64,000 nucleotides of DNA from an uncultured Oceanisphaera sp. (GTDB lineage: Bacteria; Pseudomonadota; Gammaproteobacteria; Enterobacterales; Aeromonadaceae): positions 62,001 through 126,000 of the forward strand of contig NZ_CANLZU010000011.1 in the NCBI RefSeq assembly GCF_947495715.1. Direction: 5' to 3'. Numbering within the stretch: position 1 is the first letter of the stretch; each line of letters opens with the position of its first letter. Both the position numbers and the translations under genes were made by a program. Under the pieces are notes generated by a model. That model was not told the DNA's origin, did no database searches, and saw only the letters and a program-made list of their open reading frames with translations. Shown here piece after piece: positions 27,315 through 36,047 of this stretch.

Positions 27315-29339
27315 TCAAATACTGTCGTGCACAATACGGGGGGTGACGAAGATAATCAACTCGCGTTTCTTGTTGCTGTCACTGGTGGTTTTAAACAACC
27401 GGCCCACCACCGGGATGTCGCCAAGCCAAGGCACCTTGGTCACACTACGCAGGATATTTTGCTGAAATATTCCCCCCAGCACCAGGGTTTCACCGTCGTT
27501 CACCAGCACCTGGGTGGTGATCGACTGGGTATTGATCGCCACCGCCTCTCCCCCCGTCGCCTGGGGAATGCGCTCTCCAATAGAGTCCTGAGTAATGGTC
27601 AAATCCAGTACCACCCGGTTATCGGGGGTGATTTGCGGCGTGACCTTGAGGCTGAGCACCGCATCCTGAAACTCGACTTGAGTGCCACCGTCACTGGCAG
27701 AAGAAAACGGTACCTGGGTCCCCTGCTCGATCAACGCCGGCTTCTGACTGGAGGTGGTGACCCTTGGACTTGCAATAATCTCTGCCCGGTTCTCCCGCTC
27801 CAGCGCCGACAATTCCAGATCGAGCAACCGGCCGCCGCCGAGCTTGGCCACCTGAAAGGCGATGTTACCCGCCGCTCCCGCCGCCGGCAGATTCACGTTC
27901 AGCGAGTTGTCATCATCACCGGCACGAATGCCCTCCAGGGTACCGCTCACCGACTGTTCATTACGGCCGGAACTGCTGTCGTTGCTGTAGCCCCAGCGCA
28001 CCCCGAACGCCTCTTCAAAGCCGTCGTCGATGGTCACCATGCGCGCTTCGATCACCACCTGCTTGATGGGAATGTCGAGCAGAGACAGCATGCGCTTGAT
28101 GTTATCGATGCTTTGTTGAGTATCCTTGATCACCAGCATGTTGGTTCTGTCATCGACCGCGATGGCGCCCCGCTCGGTCAGCAGACCGGTGCTTTCATTG
28201 GTCAGCAAGGCCACCACATCCACCGCCTTGGCATAATTCACCTGCAAAAACTCGGTGACCAGCGGTGCCAGCACTTCCTTGGCCTGACGATTCTCGAGCT
28301 GTTGCTGCTCTTGTTGCGCCAGCTCCGCCGCCGGCGCCACCAGCAGAATATTGCCGTCCAGCCGCTTGTCCAGCCCCCGCACCTGCAATATGGTATCCAG
28401 CGCCTGCTCCCAGGGCACCCCATCGAGCCGCAGGGTCAGATTGCCCTGTACCGAGTCGGTGGTGACCAGGTTGAAGTTATTGAAATCGGCGATCAGCTGC
28501 AGCACGGTGCGTACCGGAATATCCTGAAAATTCATCGAGATCGGCTTGCCGGTATATTGTCGGCCCGATTTCACCGAGGACTTAGCCTCGGTCGGTCTGG
28601 CCAGTTCCAGCACAAACAGACGCGCCGATTGATCGTAGCGATAATCGAAGCGGCCAGAGGTCTCGACCATCACCAGCACATCGCTCCCTTCACGGCGGCT
28701 GCGAATACGGTTGACCAGGGTGCCGAAATCGTTGACATCCAGCACCTGCAGCAGGGCATCGTCAATATGGGTGTTGTGAAATTTGGCGGTCAGCCGGTTT
28801 CCCTTGACCTGCATGTCGACCGCGGCGGTGGACTTGTCCAGTTGCACCAGCACCTGCCCCTGACCATCGCGACCACGACGAAAATCGATACCGGTAATGA
28901 CATTGATCGCCCCCGGCGGCAGAACAGAACCCCGGTTGTCGACACCGCTGACGCCCTCGCCCAGCAGCAGCAACACACGATTATCCTCGCGTTGTAACCG
29001 GTATGGCTGCATGGACTCCATCATCAGGGCTACCTCCAGATTGGAGCCAACCCGGCGCACATCCACGGAGCTGACCCCCTGCCGTTCGATGGGGATTAAA
29101 TTTTCCTGCAGGGCAGAGAAACCATCGGGAATTTGCAGCACCAGTCGATCCGGGTTCTGGCGCACCACATCGGTCAGCAGCGACGGAGGAGCATCAAACT
29201 CCAGCTCCAGCATCAACTGATTTCCAGCCAGAGGATTGACCCGCAGGCTTTCCAGGCTAACGGCGGCCAGTAGCTGGCCAAATGGAACCAGGCTGAGTAC
29301 CAGGCTGCACATCAGCTTTATCACCATCTGTCTTGTCAT
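27315..29339 (-). CDS. pilQ: Type IV pilus secretin PilQ
   Basis: A 674-residue outer-membrane secretin precursor with an N-terminal signal peptide (LMCSLVLSLVPFGQLLAA). Two AMIN-type peptidoglycan-binding regions are followed by a STN/N0 domain (ISMNFQDIPVRTVLQLIADF), one N1/KH-like domain and the secretin core with VPWLGDIPVVGRLF near the C-terminus. It forms the pore through which pili are extended. ATG 29339 has GGAG six bases upstream and begins 23 bp after pilP. Last gene of pilMNOPQ. Confidence 0.95.
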   Translation of the reverse strand: MTRQMVIKLMCSLVLSLVPFGQLLAAVSLESLRVNPLAGNQLMLELEFDAPPSLLTDVVRQNPDRLVLQIPDGFSALQENLIPIERQGVSSVDVRRVGSNLEVALMMESMQPYRLQREDNRVLLLLGEGVSGVDNRGSVLPPGAINVITGIDFRRGRDGQGQVLVQLDKSTAAVDMQVKGNRLTAKFHNTHIDDALLQVLDVNDFGTLVNRIRSRREGSDVLVMVETSGRFDYRYDQSARLFVLELARPTEAKSSVKSGRQYTGKPISMNFQDIPVRTVLQLIADFNNFNLVTTDSVQGNLTLRLDGVPWEQALDTILQVRGLDKRLDGNILLVAPAAELAQQEQQQLENRQAKEVLAPLVTEFLQVNYAKAVDVVALLTNESTGLLTERGAIAVDDRTNMLVIKDTQQSIDNIKRMLSLLDIPIKQVVIEARMVTIDDGFEEAFGVRWGYSNDSSSGRNEQSVSGTLEGIRAGDDDNSLNVNLPAAGAAGNIAFQVAKLGGGRLLDLELSALERENRAEIIASPRVTTSSQKPALIEQGTQVPFSSASDGGTQVEFQDAVLSLKVTPQITPDNRVVLDLTITQDSIGERIPQATGGEAVAINTQSITTQVLVNDGETLVLGGIFQQNILRSVTKVPWLGDIPVVGRLFKTTSDSNKKRELIIFVTPRIVHDSI

Positions 29340-29362
29340 AGCGCACTCCATGCCTATTGTTT

Positions 29363-29875
29363 TTATTTTGCTTCGGATAACACCAGCCGGGTTGTCCTGG
29401 TTTCCCAACAGCCTCTGCCATCGGGAATATATTCTTTAAGCGTTAACTCGTTGGTGGTGATCCCCACCACCTCACCGAGATTCAGCCCCATGCGTTGTCC
29501 TGTCTTTACCCGATGCGTCACCCCGTCCTGGGTACGGATCAGTGCCGACAGACCTCGCTTGTCACCCAGGGTACCGCGCAGTGACAGATTATCGAGCGAA
29601 TAACGTTCCAGTACCTCTGCCGGTCGCTCATGATCGGGCAGATCGCAATCGGCCGTTGAATTGTCCGGTTTTTTGATGTTCTCCGGTTGTGGATGTCCGA
29701 AGGGGCTGCGTTGCGAGTCGGGCTGATAGGTCTCGGGTACAAACGCCTCGGTCTTGGGCTGTGGCTCCGGTGGCGCTACAGGACGCGCTTTCACCTCGGC
29801 CACGTAGTGATTCAGATCCTGATCATCGATGCACGCCGTCAACAGCAGCCCGGCCAACAGGCAAAAAAACCTCAT
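29363..29875 (-). CDS. pilP: Type IV pilus inner-membrane lipoprotein PilP
   Basis: A 170-residue lipoprotein with lipobox LLTAC (Cys15). A proline-rich linker (residues about 30-75) is followed by the HR-type beta-sandwich domain (LDNLSLRGTLGDKRGLSALI). It connects the PilMNO alignment complex with the PilQ secretin. Its start overlaps pilO by 4 bp (ATGA), showing coupled translation. Confidence 0.94.
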   Translation of the reverse strand: MRFFCLLAGLLLTACIDDQDLNHYVAEVKARPVAPPEPQPKTEAFVPETYQPDSQRSPFGHPQPENIKKPDNSTADCDLPDHERPAEVLERYSLDNLSLRGTLGDKRGLSALIRTQDGVTHRVKTGQRMGLNLGEVVGITTNELTLKEYIPDGRGCWETRTTRLVLSEAK

Positions 29876-30456
29876 TTGGCCTCCTGCTCGTTATATTTGT
29901 AGGTCTTGGCCAGCATCGACATGCTCAGCTGATCGGCCCCGGCCCGGGACAAATTGAAGCTGTCGATGATCACGATGCGGGGCAAGGCCGCCACATCGGC
30001 CACAAAATGCCCCAACTGATGATAATCACCGCTGACAATAATGCGCATCGGCAACTCGGTAGAAAACTCGCTCGGTTTTTCCGCCTCCCAGTTGATGCGC
30101 TCCAGGCGCAGACCATTGTCGGTCGCCATAAAGCTGATGTCATCGAGCAGGCCGGCTATTTCCAGCGTGTTGGGCAGCTTGCGTAACTGGGCGTTCAACT
30201 CCGCCTGCAACTCCTCCAGTTGCAGCCTGGAGCCGGGCAAACCGCCCGCCTGCTGTGCTTTTTCCTCGAAGGTCAGCTTCAGCTTTTGCTCCTGCGCCTT
30301 GCTCCGGTCCAACCGGGCGAGGCTGTCCGTAATCAGAAAATAACCGACCGCACCGGCCAGGAGCGCGCACGCAAGAGCAATGGCAATGACCTTGGCCAGC
30401 CGCGGCCACTGGCCGATATTCTCGAAGTCCAGTTCATTCAGCTGTTGCCAGTTCAT
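29872..30456 (-). CDS. pilO: Type IV pilus alignment protein PilO
   Basis: A 194-residue single-pass protein: a short cytoplasmic N-terminus, a membrane helix (VIAIALACALLAGAVGYFLI), then a coiled coil (LKLTFEEKAQQAGGLPGS, LQLEELQAELNAQLRKL) and a ferredoxin-like periplasmic domain. It dimerises with PilN and binds PilP. It overlaps pilN and pilP by 4 bp each. Confidence 0.94.
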   Translation of the reverse strand: MNWQQLNELDFENIGQWPRLAKVIAIALACALLAGAVGYFLITDSLARLDRSKAQEQKLKLTFEEKAQQAGGLPGSRLQLEELQAELNAQLRKLPNTLEIAGLLDDISFMATDNGLRLERINWEAEKPSEFSTELPMRIIVSGDYHQLGHFVADVAALPRIVIIDSFNLSRAGADQLSMSMLAKTYKYNEQEAK

Positions 30457-31013
30457 TGGATGACTCCCGGTGTTTGCGCCTGCACCCTGAGCTGCATCGA
30501 AAACTGACTCAGGGCAATAGGCTGCCTGTCACTGGCGAAGATGGAGCTGATACGGGGTTCATACAGCCAGTCACGGCGCTCTACCTGTCGAATCATGTTG
30601 GCCACCCGAGGATAGGCTTCGGTTTTGCCGACAATATCGATACGATTGTCGACCACATTGAGCGAACTGAGATAAACCCCGGGCGGCACCAGCTCGGGTA
30701 ACTGATTGAACAGCCGCACCGACAGGTTGCGTCGCTGCTGAAAACTGTCGATCAGACTCATTCGCTCCAGCAGTTTGATACGCTGCTCCCTGATATCGTG
30801 CATCTCTCCCAGTATCAGATCCAGTTTGGCCGTCTCGTTCTGTAGAAACTGGTTTCGCTGCTGCTGTCGGGCGGTCTGCTGATTAATCCACATGTTCACC
30901 ATCAGCATCACCGACACCGTGATCAGGGAAGCGACCGCCAGTGCCACCATGAATTGTTTTTTCTGTGCCGCACGAACGCTTTCGCGCCAAGGTAACAGGT
31001 TTATATTGGACAT
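30453..31013 (-). CDS. pilN: Type IV pilus alignment protein PilN
   Basis: A 186-residue protein. It starts with S-N-I-N-L-L-P-W-R-E, the conserved cytoplasmic peptide that docks into PilM, followed by a membrane helix (residues about 22-45), a coiled coil and a ferredoxin-like domain. It overlaps pilM by 13 bp and pilO by 4 bp. Confidence 0.95.
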   Translation of the reverse strand: MSNINLLPWRESVRAAQKKQFMVALAVASLITVSVMLMVNMWINQQTARQQQRNQFLQNETAKLDLILGEMHDIREQRIKLLERMSLIDSFQQRRNLSVRLFNQLPELVPPGVYLSSLNVVDNRIDIVGKTEAYPRVANMIRQVERRDWLYEPRISSIFASDRQPIALSQFSMQLRVQAQTPGVIQ

Positions 31014-32059
31014 GGGGTAAAACTCCTCAGGGCCAGCCCCAGCGCCGTGGTAAAGGCCGCCGCATCGGGGGAGTGCTGCGGCATACCGTGAAACAGCCGC
31101 TCAAAGTCCGGCAGCAGTACCGGCAGGCTCAGCTCCTGTTGCAGTATCTGCGCCAGCTCCGCCAACTGGCTCCCGCCGCCGCTGAGAAACAGGGCGGAGG
31201 GCGGCTTATTACCGGAGCTGCTGCAAAACAGCTGAATATTCCGGCGAATATGCTGCAGCAAGGCATTGATATACAGCTGTTCGATATCTTCCCGCAGTTC
31301 GGCGGGATAGGTGTTGTCTACCTTGGCCTGCTCCACACGCTCTGCCGGCATATCACTCATTCTGGCCAGATCCCGACTCAGCTGGGCGCCCCCGAAGTTC
31401 TGCAAGCGACTATGAATGACTTCGCCTTCGTCCATCACCGCAAAGGTCAGGCATTCGGCGCCGATGTCCACCACGGCCAGCAGACTGGCTTCGGTCTTTT
31501 CTGCCGCCAGACAGGCATTGACTCCTCGCGCCAGGGCATGCACACCGATATCCACCACCCGAGTGTTCCAGCCTGCCAGCTCCAGGGCACTGACGCGACT
31601 GTTGATGCTTTCGGTACGGGCGGCACTCAACAGAATATTATCCCGGTCCGGGTGGTTGTCATTGATGCCAAGGCGTTCGTAATCCAGGCTGATCTCGTCG
31701 AGCGGAAAGGGAATATGCTGTTCCGCTTCCAGTAAGATCTGGGTTTCCAGCTCTTCGTGCGACAGACTGCGCGGCACCAGAATCGTCTTGGTGGTCACAC
31801 TGCTGCCGGTCACCGCGGTTGCAACCTGGTCACAACGGCTGTTCAGTTTTCGCCGTAACAGCTTGAGCGCCATCACTACCTGCTCCATATCCTGTAACTG
31901 GTGATCGACGATACTGCCCTTGGGCGTGGGAACACTGGCCATGGCTTCGAGCTCATACTGACCCGGTTTTCCTTTCAGGGCCAGTGCCTTGATGCTGTTC
32001 ATCCCGAAATCGATTCCAATCATTCCCTGGAAGCCTTTGCGTCTGTTCAGGTTCAACAT
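31001..32059 (-). CDS. pilM: Type IV pilus assembly ATPase-like PilM
   Basis: A 352-residue actin/FtsA-fold protein with the phosphate-binding segment MIGIDFGMNSIKALAL near the N-terminus, a second one in LLAVVDIGAECLTFAV and the adenosine motif LFLSGGGSQL. It binds the PilN N-terminal peptide on the cytoplasmic face. ATG 32059 gives the M-L-N-L start seen in homologues; ATG 32065 is an alternative. First gene of pilMNOPQ, divergent from mrcA across an AT-rich 164-bp gap that must contain both promoters. Confidence 0.94.
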   Translation of the reverse strand: MLNLNRRKGFQGMIGIDFGMNSIKALALKGKPGQYELEAMASVPTPKGSIVDHQLQDMEQVVMALKLLRRKLNSRCDQVATAVTGSSVTTKTILVPRSLSHEELETQILLEAEQHIPFPLDEISLDYERLGINDNHPDRDNILLSAARTESINSRVSALELAGWNTRVVDIGVHALARGVNACLAAEKTEASLLAVVDIGAECLTFAVMDEGEVIHSRLQNFGGAQLSRDLARMSDMPAERVEQAKVDNTYPAELREDIEQLYINALLQHIRRNIQLFCSSSGNKPPSALFLSGGGSQLAELAQILQQELSLPVLLPDFERLFHGMPQHSPDAAAFTTALGLALRSFTPCPI

Positions 32060-32223
32060 AATCATCCATGTGGTTGTTATGATGGGTCTTGATAATAATA
32101 TATAGACTCAAATAAATCGCTGAGGTTAGCGCAGTATAAAAACAAAGCACTCGAACAATACCGCCGACACAGGATATACTTGCTCACTATTTGATTAAAA
32201 AATGATTATCGGGTGTTATCTTC

Positions 32224-34605
32224 ATGCTCAAATGGCTCATTCGCCTGTTTTTATTCGGTCTCTTTCTGGCTCTGAGCGGCGTGGCCGCCGTGTTTGTACT
32301 TTATCAACAGATCAAGCCCGAACTTCCCGATGTGTCCGCGCTCAAGGACATACGCCTGGAAACGCCGATGCGTATCTTCAGTCAGGACGGCGAACTCATC
32401 TCTCAATATGGCGAACAGCGCCGCTATCCCCTTACCGTGGCACAGATGCCCCCCTTGCTGATCGACGCCTTTCTGGCCACCGAAGACGACCGCTTCTATG
32501 AACACCCGGGCATCGATCCCATCGGCATCAGCCGGGCGGCATTCGTCTGGCTGACCACCGGCGAAAAACGCCAGGGCGCCAGCACCATTACCCAGCAGGT
32601 GGCGAGAAACTTCTTCCTCACCCGGGAAAAGACCGTGATCCGCAAGATCAAGGAAATTTTCATTGCCCTGCATATTGAATCGCTGCTCAGCAAAAACGAA
32701 ATCCTCGAGCTCTATCTCAATAAAATTCCGCTCGGTCATCGCTCTCATGGGGTCGGTGCCGCCGCCCAGGTGTATTACGGCAAAGAAGTCGGCGACCTGA
32801 CGCTGGCGGAAATGGCGATGATCGCCGGTCTGCCCAAGGGGCCCTCCATCTTCAACCCCATCAGCAACCCCCGTCGCGCCGAAGAGCGCCGGGCCGTGGT
32901 ACTGGGGCGCATGCTGGACACCGGCAAGATCAACCGCTCGCAATATAACGAGGCGATGGCAACGCCGGCGGCGGCCCGCTATCACGGTGCCGAAATTACC
33001 CTCAAAGCCCCCTATCTGGCAGAGATGGCGCATCAATTTGCCCTGACGATGTTCGGTAAAGAGGCCTACACCCGCGGCCTGAGCGTGTACACCACGGTGC
33101 AGTCAAATGAGCAGATGGCCGCCAATACCGCTTTGGTCGATGGTCTGCTGGCCTATGATCTGCGTCATGGTTATCGTGGCCCGGTGGCCAGCCTGTGGCA
33201 AAACAGTCCCTGGAGCCTGGAGCAGATTGAACAGCATCTTGAGCAACAGCCGAGCTACTGGCCGCTGGAGCCGGCGGTAGTGACCGCCGTGGCCGAGCGC
33301 AGCGCCACCCTGATCATCAAGGACAGAGGTGAGGTGCAACTCGACTGGGATGGCATTAAATGGGCTCGTCGTTACATCACCGACAAGCGTCAGGGTCATG
33401 CCCTGCGCCAGGCCAAAGAGGCACTCAGTCCGGGCGATCAAATCTGGGTGCGCCCGCGGGAAGAGCAACAGTGGATGCTGACCCAGGTGCCCGAGGTCAA
33501 CGGTGCCCTGGTGGCACTGGAGCCGTCCAGCGGCGCGGTCACGGCGCTGGTGGGTGGCTTCAACTTCACCCTCAACAAGTTCAACCGCGCCCAGCAAGCC
33601 GAGCGCCAGATGGGCTCCAACATCAAGCCCTTTATCTATTCGGCGGCACTGGACAGCGGCTTCACCCTGGCCAGCATGATCAACGATGCGCCCATCAACC
33701 ACTGGGACGCGGGCAGCGGCAATGCCTGGAAACCGCGTAACTCGCCCAATGTCTATGATGGCCCGATCCGCATTCGGGAAGCGCTGGCCCGCTCCAAGAA
33801 CGTGGTGTCCATTCGCTTGCTGCGGGATACCGGCATTCCGGTGGCCATGCAGCGGCTGAATGACTTTGGCTTCGACACCAGCAAGATTCCCGCCACCGAA
33901 AGTCTGGCGCTGGGCTCCCCTTCCGCCACCCCGCTGCAGATGGTGACCGGCTATGCGGCCTTTGCCAATGGTGGCGCGCGGGTGACGCCCTTCGTGGTAC
34001 AGCGCATCGAGGATGCCCAGGGCATTGTGCTGTATGAGGCCGAACCCGGCCGAGTGCCGGTGATCAGCGAAGAAAATGCCTTTCTGGTCAGCCAGGCACT
34101 GAACTCCGCCATTCTGGGCGGAACCAGTAACGGCCGACGCTGGAACGGCACCGGGTGGCGTGCCGGTCGGGCGCTGCAACGCCGGGACATCTCCGGCAAG
34201 ACCGGTACTACCAACGACTCGCGCGACGCCTGGTTTTCCGGCTTTACCCCCGACAGGGTAGCCACCGCCTGGGTCGGGTTCGACGATTTCGGCCGTCCGC
34301 TGGGCCGCACCGCGCACAATCCCAATCTGGGCGCGAAGCAAACGGCCGGAGGCGAGTTTGGCGGCAGTACCGCCCTGCCCATCTGGGTTGATTACATGAA
34401 GGTGGCGCTGAAAGAGCATCCGGAGCAGCCACGCCCGGTGCCGGAACATCTGGTGACCGCCACCATCGACACCGGCAGCGGCCTGCTCAGCCATGGCGAT
34501 GGCATGACCGAGTACTTTATCGAAGGCACGGAGCCAAAGCGTTACGGTCGTCCGGAGAACCGGCAACAGTTTGGCGGCACCAGCCTGACCGACGAGCTGT
34601 TCTGA
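32224..34605 (+). CDS. mrcA: Penicillin-binding protein 1A
   Basis: A 793-residue class A PBP, somewhat shorter than the 850 of E. coli. After one membrane anchor, the glycosyltransferase domain has EDDRFYEHPG (catalytic Glu87) and the GASTITQQVARN motif. The transpeptidase domain has S-N-I-K (serine nucleophile), SKN and KTGT. It polymerises and cross-links peptidoglycan in the periplasm. It is divergent from pilM as in most gammaproteobacteria. The stop is followed after 26 bp by repeat copy B. Confidence 0.96.
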   Translation: MLKWLIRLFLFGLFLALSGVAAVFVLYQQIKPELPDVSALKDIRLETPMRIFSQDGELISQYGEQRRYPLTVAQMPPLLIDAFLATEDDRFYEHPGIDPIGISRAAFVWLTTGEKRQGASTITQQVARNFFLTREKTVIRKIKEIFIALHIESLLSKNEILELYLNKIPLGHRSHGVGAAAQVYYGKEVGDLTLAEMAMIAGLPKGPSIFNPISNPRRAEERRAVVLGRMLDTGKINRSQYNEAMATPAAARYHGAEITLKAPYLAEMAHQFALTMFGKEAYTRGLSVYTTVQSNEQMAANTALVDGLLAYDLRHGYRGPVASLWQNSPWSLEQIEQHLEQQPSYWPLEPAVVTAVAERSATLIIKDRGEVQLDWDGIKWARRYITDKRQGHALRQAKEALSPGDQIWVRPREEQQWMLTQVPEVNGALVALEPSSGAVTALVGGFNFTLNKFNRAQQAERQMGSNIKPFIYSAALDSGFTLASMINDAPINHWDAGSGNAWKPRNSPNVYDGPIRIREALARSKNVVSIRLLRDTGIPVAMQRLNDFGFDTSKIPATESLALGSPSATPLQMVTGYAAFANGGARVTPFVVQRIEDAQGIVLYEAEPGRVPVISEENAFLVSQALNSAILGGTSNGRRWNGTGWRAGRALQRRDISGKTGTTNDSRDAWFSGFTPDRVATAWVGFDDFGRPLGRTAHNPNLGAKQTAGGEFGGSTALPIWVDYMKVALKEHPEQPRPVPEHLVTATIDTGSGLLSHGDGMTEYFIEGTEPKRYGRPENRQQFGGTSLTDELF

Positions 34606-34631
34606 ACTACCGGCATATGATCAGATGGGTA

Positions 34632-35081
34632 TTATACCAAACAGATTAAATAACTGATCTATTTGGTGGCTCTGTACAAGTCGGATAAAAGACCCGCTCC
34701 TCCGACACGCCGTGAATACCTCCATGTAGGCTCCGCCGCGCCGTCCTTGGCGCGGAGGGTCGGCGGAGCAGATCCCTTGATCCTCCCTGATGCCAGCGAG
34801 TTACCTGTTGGCACCGTCTACAGACAACTCGGTATTTGAGAAGAGGCAACAGAGATCAACTCCCACGACCGTGAAATGCCAGGGACGGCATTTCCGAGCT
34901 TAGATGGGGCGAGCTTGTCTCGCGTGATGAACTGTTTTGGCCTGACCGAACATCCAGTGAATGTTCGCAGCAGGCTGAAACGGTGAGTGTCATTTATCAG
35001 TGGCGTGTCGTGGGAGGTGGCTGTGTTGCCTCTGATCTCAGATTTAAATTAATGATCAGATCTTTATGCAAATTGGTATTA
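34632..35081. repeat. Dispersed paired GGA-loop element, copy B
   Basis: A 450-bp copy, inverted relative to A, between convergent mrcA and oxyR. Ends are TTATACCAA (34632-34640) and TTGGTATTA (35073-35081), so the TACCAA inverted ends are flanked by TTA on both sides, a possible 3-bp target duplication. Module with sense on plus: outer stem CTCCCACGAC/GTCGTGGGAG (34860-34869, 35007-35016), hairpin AAATGCC-AGGGAC-GGCATTT (34874-34893) and a second arm with palindrome GAACATCCAGTGAATGTTC (34948-34966). Module with sense on minus: CCGCGCC-GTCCTT-GGCGCGG (34736-34755) and TAC-CTCCAT-GTA (34717-34728), showing AAGGAC and ATGGAG loops on the minus strand. The oxyR stop codon lies inside the right end. 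Confidence 0.87.
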
Positions 35082-35972
35082 CAGCAGCCCCTTGATCAAC
35101 TGGCTGATCACCTTGGCCATTTCATTGAAACAGGGGCGGCGCACCGAATGAATACGATACAGCAGAGAGATGGTGCGGTGGGGCTCGGGATTCACTACCG
35201 GCAGGTAACTCACCCCCAGATTGCCATTGTGCAAACCAACCGCCAGCTGAGGGATCAGGGTCAGCCCCGACCCTGCCGCCACCATGTTGCGCAGGGTTTC
35301 CAGGCTGGTGGCCTGAAAATGGTTGTCTTCACCGATACCGGCGGCAAAGCAGAAACCCATGGCCTGATCCCGCAGGCAATGGCCGTCTTCCAGCATCAGC
35401 AACTTTTCTCCCTGCAGCTCGTTCAATGCAATCTGTTCACGACCGGCCCAGGCATGCTCGGTCGGCAACGCCAGCATCATTGGCTCGTCATATAATGGCA
35501 AGGAGCCGAAGTTATCCATGCTATCGAGCTGAGCCAGGATCAGGCAGTCCAGATCGCCGTCGGCCAGTTGCTTCAGCAGGGTATGGGTCTGGGCTTCGTA
35601 CAGGTAGATGTGCAGCTCGGGGAAATGCTGTTTCAGTACCGGAATGATATGGGGCAGCAGATAAGGGCCGACGGTCGGGATCAGGCCGATGTGCAACTCG
35701 CCCGACATCGGCTCGGTAAAGGTGCGGGCGGTATCGCGCAGTTCCTTGGTTTCTGCCAGTACTCGGCGGGCCTGGGCGGTAATGGCGTCACCGGCCGGGG
35801 TAAACAGCACCTTGCGCGAGGTGCGTTCCATCAGCACCACGCCCAGCTCGTCTTCCAGCTTGCGCAGCTGGCCGCTCAGGGTCGGTTGACTGACAAAACA
35901 TTTTTCCGCCGCCTTGCGAAAGTGGCGCTCTTCGGCCAGCGCCACCAGATATTCCAGATCCCTTAAATTCAC
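35079..35972 (-). CDS. oxyR: Hydrogen-peroxide regulator OxyR
   Basis: A 297-residue LysR-type activator aligning without gaps to E. coli OxyR over its first 208 residues. The redox cysteines Cys199 and Cys208 are both present in L-E-D-G-H-C-L-R-D-Q-A-M-G-F-C-F. The winged HTH is SQPTLSGQLRKLEDELG. The start is a GTG at 35972 (M-N-L-R-D-L-E-Y-L) after GGGGAAG; the frame stays open to 36011. The C-terminus is about eight residues shorter than in E. coli and ends exactly where repeat copy B begins (TAA within TTGGTATTA). The genes upstream are redox enzymes probably under its control. Confidence 0.95.
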   Translation of the reverse strand: MNLRDLEYLVALAEERHFRKAAEKCFVSQPTLSGQLRKLEDELGVVLMERTSRKVLFTPAGDAITAQARRVLAETKELRDTARTFTEPMSGELHIGLIPTVGPYLLPHIIPVLKQHFPELHIYLYEAQTHTLLKQLADGDLDCLILAQLDSMDNFGSLPLYDEPMMLALPTEHAWAGREQIALNELQGEKLLMLEDGHCLRDQAMGFCFAAGIGEDNHFQATSLETLRNMVAAGSGLTLIPQLAVGLHNGNLGVSYLPVVNPEPHRTISLLYRIHSVRRPCFNEMAKVISQLIKGLL

Positions 35973-36047
35973 GTCTTCCCCGTTATCAGCATGCGCGTTT
36001 GCGGCCATCATTACCGATTTAACCGCAAATGAAAAGCCGGCCCGGGG

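Noticed and set aside
33103-34566. 487-codon open frame antisense to mrcA
   Set aside because: Shadow of mrcA; low-complexity Gly/Ala/His/Arg content.
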